A stretch of 5,254 bases of DNA. Source: Deltaproteobacteria bacterium (GTDB taxonomy: Bacteria; Desulfobacterota; Binatia; Binatales; Binataceae). Made by a program: the position numbers and the translations under genes. Shown here in pieces: positions 1 to 5,254 of the stretch (its first letter is position 1; each line of letters starts with the position of its first letter). The stretch covers positions 1,068 to 6,321 of the forward strand of contig JAJYMR010000211.1 in assembly GCA_021786815.1 (NCBI GenBank), read 5' to 3'. Below the pieces are notes generated by a model. That model was given only the letters and a program-made list of their open reading frames with translations, was not told the origin of the DNA and did not search any database.

Positions 1-295
1 CAATAGGCCCGGAGGGCTTGCCGTGTTTCATCTGGACGCGATCAGAGATTCGATCGAACTTTCCTACGCGACGACCGTTCACAAGTCGCAGGGCTCCGAG
101 TTCGATTCCGTCGCGCTGATTCTGCCGGAAACCGAGCTTCCGATTCTCACCCGCGAGATAGTTTACACGGGGCTTACGCGCAGCCGGCGTTCGGTTGTGC
201 TCGTTGGCGCCGAGGAGATGCTGCGCAAGGGAATCGAGCGCCGTATCGAACGTCACTCAGGGCTTCGCGACCTGCTCCTCGACGCAGCGGATTGA
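1..295 (+). CDS. recD: RecD, exodeoxyribonuclease V alpha subunit, C-terminal fragment (5' end outside window)
   Basis: The reading frame is open from the left edge (first full codon at base 2) to TGA at 293-295, giving about 97 C-terminal residues. RecD is the 5'-3' helicase subunit of the RecBCD helicase-nuclease, which processes double-strand DNA ends for recombination in the cytoplasm. The fragment holds two helicase superfamily 1 signatures: SYATTVHKSQGSEFD (motif V region) and REIVYTGLTRSRR (motif VI, with the arginine finger region). The tail RRIERHSGL resembles the R-T-E-R-R-S-G-L ending of classical RecD, and LPILTRE matches the P-V-x-T-R-E segment of RecD. This favours RecBCD-type RecD over RecD2. 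The GTG at base 23 is internal and not the start. recB and recC would be expected upstream, outside the window. The gene converges on the TPR gene, 86 bases away. Confidence 0.93.
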   Translation, partial: NRPGGLAVFHLDAIRDSIELSYATTVHKSQGSEFDSVALILPETELPILTREIVYTGLTRSRRSVVLVGAEEMLRKGIERRIERHSGLRDLLLDAAD

Positions 296-381
296 CGAAC
301 TCGCCTTTGCGCGACGGTTGCGCACCCGAGCAGCCGTTGCCCTCATCGCAGAACCCGCGCGAGCCCGATTTGACCGCAGCT

Positions 382-816
382 TCAGAAATGCCAGTGCGTC
401 CGCTTGGGAAGCTGGTCGGCTATCCCAAGCTTGCGCGCAAGCTCGTCAACCGCGCTCGGCGGAGCGAATGGCAGGCCGGGCTCGAGGCGCTCGGCTTCGA
501 GCAACTCATGGCGCGCCATGGTCTTGCGGCCTTGCTGCGCGAGCAGAGCTGCGTACGCGAGATGCGCCCGAGGGCACTGCGGATGGGCGCGGACTTGCTC
601 ACGCACCGCGCGCTCGGCGGTCGGCAAGTCGCCGCTTGAGAGCGCCTGCCGGAGCTTGCTGCCCGGCTGGCCCGCGAGGGCCGATGTGCTCGCCAATGCC
701 GGCCAAACGAGAAGCCCGAGCACAAGCATCAGTGCCGCGCATGTGAGCCGCGGGCCACACGCGTTGCGGGGAGTGCTCGCGGCACGGGTGATTACGCCCG
801 GTTCGCCGTGACCCAT
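382..816 (-). CDS. Small secreted TPR-containing protein
   Basis: No named family is recognised. The 144-residue product starts with a likely Sec signal peptide: arginines at 11, 17 and 23, then a hydrophobic core (about 24-41, LTCAALMLVLGLLVWPAL). Possible signal peptidase sites follow A-L-A at 40-42 or 46-48. Residues 53 to about 117 read as two tetratricopeptide-like helix pairs (KLRQALSSGDLPTAERAVRE; AHLAYAALLAQQGRKTMARH; then EAERLEPGLPFAPP). The W/A/G/Y/A/P spacing is typical of TPRs. The protein is therefore probably periplasmic or membrane-anchored and binds another protein; its partner is unknown. Start choice is uncertain. ATG at 816 places the hydrophobic segment near the N-terminus but has only a weak ribosome site. 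The in-frame ATG at 924 has GGAG four bases upstream but would add an Arg/Pro-rich 36-residue stretch in front of the signal. The opposite-strand frame over this region shows no family features. Confidence 0.7.
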   Translation of the reverse strand: MGHGEPGVITRAASTPRNACGPRLTCAALMLVLGLLVWPALASTSALAGQPGSKLRQALSSGDLPTAERAVREQVRAHPQCPRAHLAYAALLAQQGRKTMARHELLEAERLEPGLPFAPPSAVDELARKLGIADQLPKRTHWHF

Positions 817-1100
817 GGCCCGCTCGTCTCGCCGGGCCTGTCCGAAGCCGGGACGCGCGGGCCATACGCGCGGTCGTCCGGCTCTCCAAAGCGGCGCGGC
901 GTGCGAACGTGGCATTCGATCCATGACACTCCAGCCTCAACCATCGCATAGACCGCCGAATTCTTTTCCGCAAGGTCTCGGTTCGGCGCGCGCAGCCTGT
1001 TCATCCGCGACTGTCACGGCCGGGTGGTTTCTCGTTTTCGCGTGCGCATTTCTGCCGTAACGACGATGGACAACGGGACGCCGCGAGGCCGGAACTCGGA
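817..1100. other. Intergenic stretch without a convincing gene
   Basis: This 284-base stretch lies between the VOC gene and the TPR gene, both on the minus strand. Open frames cross it on both strands, but their products are Arg/Pro/Ala-rich and show no family features. If the TPR gene really starts at 924, the left third is coding. On the minus strand a TTGCGG hexamer followed 17 bases later by TATGCG (around 943-982) is a very weak promoter-like pair for the TPR gene. I see no terminator with a T tract. Confidence 0.45.
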
Positions 1101-1874
1101 TTACAGCAGGTAAAATCGCACGCCGCAGATCATGGCCTGGTTGTCCGAGACGCGACGGCCGTGCCGCTCGGCCGCATCGAGCAGCCGCTTGCGATCAGCG
1201 ACGACCACGTCGATTCCGCCGAGCCCTTCGCCGCGGCCGTCGGTCGCTTCGACGAATCGAACGGTCGCATTCGCGAGCGGCAATTCGAGCCGCCCCGCTG
1301 AATCCTTGCGCAGCGCGATTTCGGTGATATCGCTCCATCGCCGGGCCAGCCGTTCGGGGTCGGGCGATTGAAGCTCGACTGCGGTATAGGCCTTGATCAC
1401 GTCGGTACGTTTTGCGGCGGGCCATCCGCTGCCACCCGCCGGCCCCCAGTTGCCTTGCGGCTCGCCCTTCGCGTCCCAATCGATTTCGAAGAAGCTCCCG
1501 CCGGTATCCGCGGGATGAAGCTGGATCACGTGATAAGCGTCGCTTTCGTGCTCCCACGCGATACGGATGCCGAGGGAAAGCGCACGCGCTCTGCGGGCAA
1601 GCTGGGTCTGATGGCTGTCACACTGGCAGATGACCATGTAGCCGCCGTCGCCGCCGCGCCGTTTGAGATATCGTCCGCCGGCGGTGTTGTCGCGTATCGG
1701 GGCGACCACTTCGATGAAGTTGGTTCCGACCGGAAGCAGCGAGTTCTCGAGGCCGAACTCGGCAACTCCCTTGTCCACGAAACAGACCTCGAGGCCGAAC
1801 ACTGCCTTCAGGTCGTCGATTACAGGAGCGAGTTTTTCGGCAACCAGCGCTATTTGGCGAAGATATATGCTCAT
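1101..1874 (-). CDS. Glyoxalase-like / VOC superfamily protein with altered metal site
   Basis: The product is 257 residues and looks like two vicinal-oxygen-chelate domains, each of paired beta-alpha-beta-beta-beta modules. Module 1 runs from LRQIALVAEKL (5-15) to FIEVVAP (53-59). Module 2 runs from GGYMVICQCDS (77-87) to QLHPADTGGSFFEIDWD (118-134). A further VOC-like part begins near TDVIKAYTAVELQSPDPERLA and ends with GVRFYLL. The HPADTGGxxxEI segment resembles the H-P-K-D/S-T-G-G-V-L-x-E-L strand of methylmalonyl-CoA epimerase and its relatives. Of the four canonical metal-ligand positions, two carry Glu (E55, E130), but the His-type positions are Q7 and Y79/M80. The protein may therefore bind metal differently, or bind a ligand without catalysis. 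The ATG at 1874 is chosen because GGAGG sits four bases upstream; a TTG ten codons earlier has no such support. It lies 97 bases downstream of the LLM oxidoreductase on the same strand and is probably co-expressed. The substrate is unknown. Confidence 0.8.
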   Translation of the reverse strand: MSIYLRQIALVAEKLAPVIDDLKAVFGLEVCFVDKGVAEFGLENSLLPVGTNFIEVVAPIRDNTAGGRYLKRRGGDGGYMVICQCDSHQTQLARRARALSLGIRIAWEHESDAYHVIQLHPADTGGSFFEIDWDAKGEPQGNWGPAGGSGWPAAKRTDVIKAYTAVELQSPDPERLARRWSDITEIALRKDSAGRLELPLANATVRFVEATDGRGEGLGGIDVVVADRKRLLDAAERHGRRVSDNQAMICGVRFYLL

Positions 1875-1878
1875 ATTC

Positions 1879-1883
1879 CCTCC
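1879..1883 (-). promoter_or_regulatory. Ribosome binding site fixing the VOC protein start
   Basis: On the minus strand GGAGG is followed by GAAT and then ATG at 1874. This Shine-Dalgarno match supports the ATG over the in-frame TTG at 1904. Confidence 0.75.
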
Positions 1884-1971
1884 GTTTGCCGGCCGGCCCC
1901 ACAATTAAGTGTTCCGGCGCGCCAGAGACGCGCGCTGAGGCGAGGCGGCAACGACGCGTTTCTTCAAGTCG

Positions 1972-2820
1972 CTACGAGAGCGTCCGCGCGATTGACGCGT
2001 ACTTGTCGATCAGCGGCAGCACCTTGTCGCGGTCGTCCGGCGGAAGGGCGAAAAGTACGCGCTGAAAACCCATCGCGATGACCTCACGCGCGGTCTTTTC
2101 ATCAGCGACGGCGAACGCCGTCAGATGCAGTGACTCGAACGGACGTCCGGCGCGCGCGGCGCTTTCGCGCAGTGCCTTCAAACCCGCAGCGAGGTCGACC
2201 CTGCCCGGCACCGCTATCGGCATCCATCCGTCACAGTACTCAACCACGCGTTCGAATGCGCGGCGGGTATGCGAGCCGAGCAGAATCGGCGGACCGCCCG
2301 GCTGGACCGGCTTGGGGTAGGACCAGATGGGGTCGAAGTTGACAAACTCGCCGTGGAACTCGGCGGCCTCTTTGGTCCATATCTGGCGCATCGCGAGCAC
2401 CTTTTCACGGACCACTTTCCATCGGCGCCTGAAGTCGACGCCGTGATTCGCCATCTCCTCGACGTTCCATCCGCCGCCGATTCCGAGCACGAAGCGGCCG
2501 TTCGAAATCACGTCGAGCGAGGCCACTTCCTTCGCGAGCACGATCGGGTCGCGTTCCACCACAAGGCAGATCCCGGTTCCGAGCTTGATTTTCTTCGTCG
2601 CCGCGGCGGCCGCGGCCAACGCAACGAAGGGGTCATGCGTGTGTGAGTATTCGCGCGGCAGTTCGCCGCCCGCTGGATAGGGCGTCTTGCGCGAAGCCGG
2701 GATGTGCGTGTGCTCGGGAAAGAAGAGCGATTCGAAACCACGCTCTTCCGCGGCAATCGCAAGTTCCACCGGTTGAATCGCGTAATCGGCGGGAAACATC
2801 ACAAGGCCGAAACTCGCCAT
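1972..2820 (-). CDS. LLM class F420-dependent oxidoreductase, Rv2161c-type (TIGR03619-like)
   Basis: This is a 282-residue luciferase-like monooxygenase fold protein, close to the usual size of the family. Residues 17-41 (PVELAIAAEERGFESLFFPEHTHIP) include the hallmark EHTHIP segment. They are followed by SRKTPYPAGGELPREY and DPFVALAAAAAAT (63-75). LGTGICLVVERDPIVLAKE (80-98) and SLDVISNGRFVLGIGGGWN (101-119) form the conserved core strands. FDPIWSYPKPVQPGGPPILLGS and YCDGWMPIAV follow further on. These features match the F420-dependent TIGR03619 group rather than FMN-dependent bacterial luciferases; the cofactor is inferred from family and not visible directly. Such enzymes carry out hydride transfer to or from small organic substrates using coenzyme F420 in the cytoplasm; the substrate here is unknown. 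ATG at 2820 is chosen for its AGGAGG site. A GTG 17 codons upstream would fall inside the predicted promoter. It is the first gene of a likely two-gene unit with the VOC protein. Confidence 0.92.
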   Translation of the reverse strand: MASFGLVMFPADYAIQPVELAIAAEERGFESLFFPEHTHIPASRKTPYPAGGELPREYSHTHDPFVALAAAAAATKKIKLGTGICLVVERDPIVLAKEVASLDVISNGRFVLGIGGGWNVEEMANHGVDFRRRWKVVREKVLAMRQIWTKEAAEFHGEFVNFDPIWSYPKPVQPGGPPILLGSHTRRAFERVVEYCDGWMPIAVPGRVDLAAGLKALRESAARAGRPFESLHLTAFAVADEKTAREVIAMGFQRVLFALPPDDRDKVLPLIDKYASIARTLS

Positions 2821-2824
2821 ATCT

Positions 2825-2830
2825 CCTCCT
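2825..2830 (-). promoter_or_regulatory. Ribosome binding site fixing the LLM oxidoreductase start
   Basis: On the minus strand a full AGGAGG is followed by AGAT and then ATG at 2820. It decides the start against the longer frame beginning with GTG at 2871. Confidence 0.8.
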
Positions 2831-2851
2831 GCGCAAGTACCCTTGGCCGCG

Positions 2852-2881
2852 CTTGTAGCATCGGGTTTCACCGACGGTCAA
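2852..2881 (-). promoter_or_regulatory. Candidate sigma70-type promoter for the LLM oxidoreductase
   Basis: Reading the minus strand, TTGACC (2881-2876; 5 of 6 to the -35 consensus) is followed by an 18-base spacer and TACAAG (2857-2852; 4 of 6 to the -10 consensus). TG stands one base before the -10 box, as in extended -10 promoters. Transcription would start near 2845, leaving a leader of about 25 bases that contains the AGGAGG site. No operator is evident. Confidence 0.5.
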
Positions 2882-2948
2882 ATCGCCCGACGCGCGTGAT
2901 TTGCCGGGCGCTGGACAACGACGAAACCTCACGGATGCGGGTCAGGTC

Positions 2949-2977
2949 TTTTTCAGCCTCCGCCGCAGGCATAGAAA
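2949..2977 (+). promoter_or_regulatory. Weak candidate promoter for pgi
   Basis: TTTTTC (2949-2954) and TAGAAA (2972-2977) are 17 bases apart in the most AT-rich part of the divergent region. Both boxes match the sigma70 consensus poorly, so this is a suggestion from spacing and composition. Transcription would begin near 2984, about 60 bases before the pgi start. Confidence 0.22.
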
Positions 2978-2991
2978 AATATCTGTCAGGT

Positions 2992-3006
2992 CCGCTTCGC
3001 AAGCGG
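2992..3006 (+). other. Small perfect hairpin in the pgi leader
   Basis: CCGCTT and AAGCGG form a perfect 6-bp stem around a CGC loop. It lies 22 bases before the GGAG of the pgi ribosome site and, if the candidate promoter is right, near the 5' end of the message. There is no T tract, so it is not a terminator. It could stabilise the message, or it could be chance in GC-rich sequence. Confidence 0.3.
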
Positions 3007-3028
3007 CAAGGCGGCGAAGAAGCAATCT

Positions 3029-3038
3029 GGAGAAAGAG
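3029..3038 (+). promoter_or_regulatory. Purine-rich ribosome binding site of pgi
   Basis: GGAGAAAGAG precedes ATG at 3045. The GGAG is 12 bases away and the GAG is 6 bases away, so either part could pair with 16S rRNA. This supports the ATG at 3045 over a TTG 48 codons upstream whose extra residues are Arg-rich and unlike any Pgi N-terminus. Confidence 0.55.
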
Positions 3039-3044
3039 ACGACC

Positions 3045-4697
3045 ATGAACCAAACCACCGTATCGCTTACAGAGTCTCCCGCCTGGAAGGCACTGCGCGC
3101 CCATCACGAGCAAATCCGAAACGTCCATCTGCGCGCGCTGTTTCGCGACGACCCAGGCCGCGGCGAGCGCTTGGCGGTCGACGCCGCCGGACTTTACCTC
3201 GACTATTCGAAGCATCGTGTGACGGCCGAAACGATGCGCCTGTTGATCGCGCTGGCCGAGCAGGCCGGATTGCGCGCGCGGATCGAAGGGATGTTTCGCG
3301 GCGAGAAGATAAACGTGACAGAGCGGCGCGCCGTGCTGCACGTTGCGCTCCGCGCTCCGCGCGGCGAGTCGATAATCGTCGACGGCGAGAACGTGGTGCC
3401 CGAGGTTCACAAGGTGCTCGACAGGATGGCCGACTTCGCGCGGCGCGTGCGCGACGGCTCGTGGAAGGGCCATACCGGCAAGGGTATCCGCAACGTGATC
3501 AACATCGGAATCGGCGGCTCGGACCTCGGGCCCGTGATGGCCTACGAGGCTCTTCGCCATTACAGCGATCGCAACCTGACGGTCCGATTCGTCTCGAACG
3601 TGGACGGGACGGATTTCGCCGAAGCGACGCACGCTCTCGACCCCGGCGAAACCCTCTTCATCGTTTCTTCCAAGACGTTCACCACGCTAGAGACGATGAC
3701 CAACGCGCACACCGCGCGCGAGTGGTTGCTTGCGGCGCTCGGCGACCAGAAGGCGGTCGCGAAGCATTTTGTCGCGGTCTCGACCAACGCGGATGAAGTG
3801 TCGAAGTTCGGAATCGACACGGAAAACATGTTCGGATTCTGGGACTGGGTCGGCGGGCGCTATTCGATGGACTCGGCGATCGGGCTTTCGACCATGATCG
3901 CTGTCGGGCCCGATAACTTCCGCGCGATGCTCGCCGGGTTCCGCGCGATCGACGAGCATTTCCGCACCGCGCCGTTCGAGCGCAATCTGCCGGTCCTGAT
4001 GGGCCTGCTCGCTCTCTGGTACAACAATTTCTTCGGCGCGCAGACGATCGCCGTTCTGCCGTACGACCAGTATCTGAAACGCTTTCCGGCCTATCTGCAG
4101 CAGCTAACGATGGAGTCAAACGGCAAACACGTGACGCTGGACGGTGCGGCGGTTGACTACGAGACCGGCCCGATCTTCTGGGGCGAGCCGGGAACCAACG
4201 GCCAGCATTCCTTCTATCAGCTCATCCATCAGGGCACGAAGCTCATCCCGTGCGACTTCATCGCGTTTCTTGAGCCGCTCAACCCTCTCGGCCGTCATCA
4301 TGAGCTTCTCCTCGCCAACGTATTCGCGCAGGCCGAGGCGCTCGCTTTCGGCAAGACCGCCGAGGAGGTCAAGGCCGAAGGAACGCCCGACTGGCTCGTG
4401 CCGCATCGCGTGTTCGAGGGCAATCGCCCTTCGACGACCATCCTTGCCGAGCGCTTGACTCCCGAGACGCTCGGAAAGCTGGTCGCACTGTATGAGCATA
4501 GCGTCTTCACGCAGGGGACGATCTGGAATATCGACTCGTTCGATCAATGGGGTGTTGAGCTCGGAAAAGTGCTGGCGCAGCGGATTATTCCGGAGTTGGA
4601 AAACGCCGCGGAGCCTGAACTCAGGCACGACAGCTCAACCAACGCGCTTATCCGCAGATATCGCCGGTGCAGAAGCGCGCTGGGCGCGAAATCGTGA
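3045..4697 (+). CDS. pgi: Glucose-6-phosphate isomerase
   Basis: The 550-residue product matches the length of proteobacterial Pgi (E. coli 549). It interconverts glucose 6-phosphate and fructose 6-phosphate in glycolysis and gluconeogenesis, as a cytoplasmic dimer. The N-terminus (SPAWKALRAHHEQI) and the SIS-type sugar isomerase core are intact. NIGIGGSDLGP is at 153-163. SKTFTT at 209-214 is the phosphate-binding loop. DWVGGRYSMDSAIGL at 267-281 fits PROSITE Pgi signature 1. MESNGK at 356-361 carries E357, equivalent to catalytic E355 of E. coli. GTNGQH at 383-388 carries the ring-opening H388. GTIWNIDSFDQWGVELGK fits signature 2 and ends at the active-site K508. No key residue is missing. 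The gene stands alone: the LLM gene diverges from it and etfA converges on it, so it is probably monocistronic. Confidence 0.97.
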   Translation: MNQTTVSLTESPAWKALRAHHEQIRNVHLRALFRDDPGRGERLAVDAAGLYLDYSKHRVTAETMRLLIALAEQAGLRARIEGMFRGEKINVTERRAVLHVALRAPRGESIIVDGENVVPEVHKVLDRMADFARRVRDGSWKGHTGKGIRNVINIGIGGSDLGPVMAYEALRHYSDRNLTVRFVSNVDGTDFAEATHALDPGETLFIVSSKTFTTLETMTNAHTAREWLLAALGDQKAVAKHFVAVSTNADEVSKFGIDTENMFGFWDWVGGRYSMDSAIGLSTMIAVGPDNFRAMLAGFRAIDEHFRTAPFERNLPVLMGLLALWYNNFFGAQTIAVLPYDQYLKRFPAYLQQLTMESNGKHVTLDGAAVDYETGPIFWGEPGTNGQHSFYQLIHQGTKLIPCDFIAFLEPLNPLGRHHELLLANVFAQAEALAFGKTAEEVKAEGTPDWLVPHRVFEGNRPSTTILAERLTPETLGKLVALYEHSVFTQGTIWNIDSFDQWGVELGKVLAQRIIPELENAAEPELRHDSSTNALIRRYRRCRSALGAKS

Positions 4698-4701
4698 CTC
4701 G

Positions 4702-4727
4702 CGCCGCCTGACGCAATTCCGGCGGCG
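4702..4727. terminator. Possible bidirectional terminator hairpin between pgi and etfA
   Basis: CGCCGCC (4702-4708) and GGCGGCG (4721-4727) form a perfect 7-bp GC stem around a 12-base loop, five bases after the pgi stop, in the 58-base convergent gap. Neither strand shows a following T tract, so intrinsic termination is uncertain. The position between two convergent genes is the main support. Confidence 0.3.
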
Positions 4728-4755
4728 GGCGCGCGGACGGCGACCGAATCGAGCG

Positions 4756-5254
4756 TCAGCCGAGCCGTTTGCGGAAGGCGTCGCGCAGAGCCGGAACGAT
4801 ATCCGCCCAATCGGAGACGAGGCCCAGATCGGCACGCTCGAAGATGAGCGCCTCGGGGTCGTTGTTGATCGCCACGACCGTTTCGGCGCGCTTCAGCCCC
4901 ACGGTATGGTTGGGCGCGCCGCGCACTCCGACGGCGATATAGAGCCGAGCGTCGATTGCCTTGCCGGTAAGGCCCACCTGATGCTGGCGCGGGAGCCATC
5001 CCGCGTCCGTGACGCGCCGCGTCGCGCAGAGCCCGGCGCCGAGCACGCGCGCCAACTCCTTGACGGCATCCACGCCTTCGGGTCCACCCACGCCGGTGCC
5101 TACTCCGATGACCACCTCCGCGCCTTCCAGCCGTGCAACCGACGTGTCGAGCAGCGGATATTCGGCGACGAGCCGGCTAAGCGGCTTTTTCACGACGGGC
5201 GTTACCCTTTCGACCTCCGCGACGCGGCTTCGATTGGGCTCGGCAAGCTCGAGC
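4756..5254 (-). CDS. etfA: Electron transfer flavoprotein alpha subunit (EtfA/FixB family), C-terminal FAD domain; N-terminus outside window
   Basis: The frame is open from the right edge to TGA at 4758-4756, showing 165 residues that cover the FAD-binding domain of the ETF alpha subunit. ETF is an alpha-beta dimer that accepts electrons from acyl-CoA and other dehydrogenases and passes them on, often to the quinone pool. Visible hallmarks are QVGLTGK, LYIAVGVRGAPNH, TVVAINNDPEALIF and a DWADIVPAL end. From memory of human ETFA, the domain aligns without gaps from R223 onward. R249, T266, H286, N300 and D318 are kept, while R223 is Thr (bases 5095-5097), S248 is Thr, and S281-G-A-I-Q-H reads R-G-A-P-N-H. 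It therefore looks like a divergent paralogue rather than the housekeeping form. The GTG at 5193 is internal: upstream codons continue an ETF-like linker. etfB would be expected outside the window, upstream on this strand. Specific dehydrogenase partners are unknown. Confidence 0.9.
   Translation of the reverse strand, partial: LELAEPNRSRVAEVERVTPVVKKPLSRLVAEYPLLDTSVARLEGAEVVIGVGTGVGGPEGVDAVKELARVLGAGLCATRRVTDAGWLPRQHQVGLTGKAIDARLYIAVGVRGAPNHTVGLKRAETVVAINNDPEALIFERADLGLVSDWADIVPALRDAFRKRLG

Noticed and set aside
308..324. TGCGC/GCGCA inverted repeat in the recD-TPR convergent gap
   Set aside because: The stem is only five pairs with no T tract on either strand, too weak to call a terminator.
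292..639. Plus-strand frame of 115 codons beginning at a TTG that overlaps the recD stop
   Set aside because: The overlap looks like translational coupling, but from 382 on it runs antisense to the minus-strand frame that has clear TPR spacing, and its own product shows no domain.
1885..1924. GC palindromes GCCGGCCGGC and GGCGCGCC upstream of the VOC gene
   Set aside because: Short self-complementary GC runs are common at this base composition. They do not form a convincing joint hairpin and carry no T tract.
1368..2081. Plus-strand frame of 237 codons across the VOC gene and the oxidoreductase end
   Set aside because: It is antisense to two well-supported genes, and its product shows no recognisable motif.
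2941..2992. Direct repeat GTCAGGTC (2941-2948 and 2985-2992) upstream of pgi
   Set aside because: An 8-base repeat in a region of this size is easily chance, and there is no symmetry or third copy to suggest an operator.
2901..3044. In-frame 48-codon extension of pgi starting at TTG
   Set aside because: The extra residues are Arg-rich and unlike Pgi N-termini, while a purine-rich ribosome site precedes the ATG at 3045, which gives the usual length.
2868..3632. Long minus-strand open frame (254 codons) opposite the pgi start
   Set aside because: It lies mainly antisense to the strongly conserved N-terminal part of pgi, has no recognisable domain, and its His/Arg/Ala-rich composition fits a shadow frame in GC-rich coding DNA.
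4116..4628. Minus-strand open frame (170 codons) opposite the pgi C-terminal half
   Set aside because: It is antisense to catalytic and signature regions of pgi, with no family features of its own.

Overview
The window is a stretch of high-GC bacterial chromosome holding six protein genes, two of them cut by the window edges. It has the look of ordinary core and metabolic sequence. I see no RNA gene, CRISPR array, insertion sequence, phage gene or integration scar. The mix is a RecBCD-type recD, a proteobacterial-length pgi, an F420-type luciferase-like oxidoreductase, a glyoxalase-like protein and a divergent EtfA. This suggests an uncultured Gram-negative soil or sediment bacterium, perhaps one of the lineages once filed under Deltaproteobacteria (such as Binatota). 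That placement is inference from gene content and composition only.

Layout from left to right: (1) the last ~97 codons of recD on the + strand; (2) a small secreted TPR protein on the - strand, convergent with recD; (3) a 284-base stretch with no convincing gene; (4) a glyoxalase-like (VOC) protein on the - strand; (5) 97 bases upstream of it, on the same strand, an LLM-class F420-dependent oxidoreductase of the Rv2161c type; (6) a 224-base divergent intergenic region with a good sigma70-like promoter for the oxidoreductase and a weaker arrangement for pgi; (7) a complete pgi on the + strand; (8) a 58-base convergent gap with a GC-rich hairpin; (9) the C-terminal FAD domain of an EtfA-like protein on the - strand, running off the right edge.

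The oxidoreductase and the VOC protein probably form a short co-directional transcription unit and may act on the same unknown substrate. RecD (DNA end repair), Pgi (glycolysis/gluconeogenesis) and EtfA (electron transfer from dehydrogenases) have no evident functional link to each other.

I did not find an undescribed multi-gene system. The observations most worth checking are the altered FAD-site residues in the EtfA, including an apparent loss of one arginine and gain of another, and the loss of the usual metal-binding histidines in the VOC protein.
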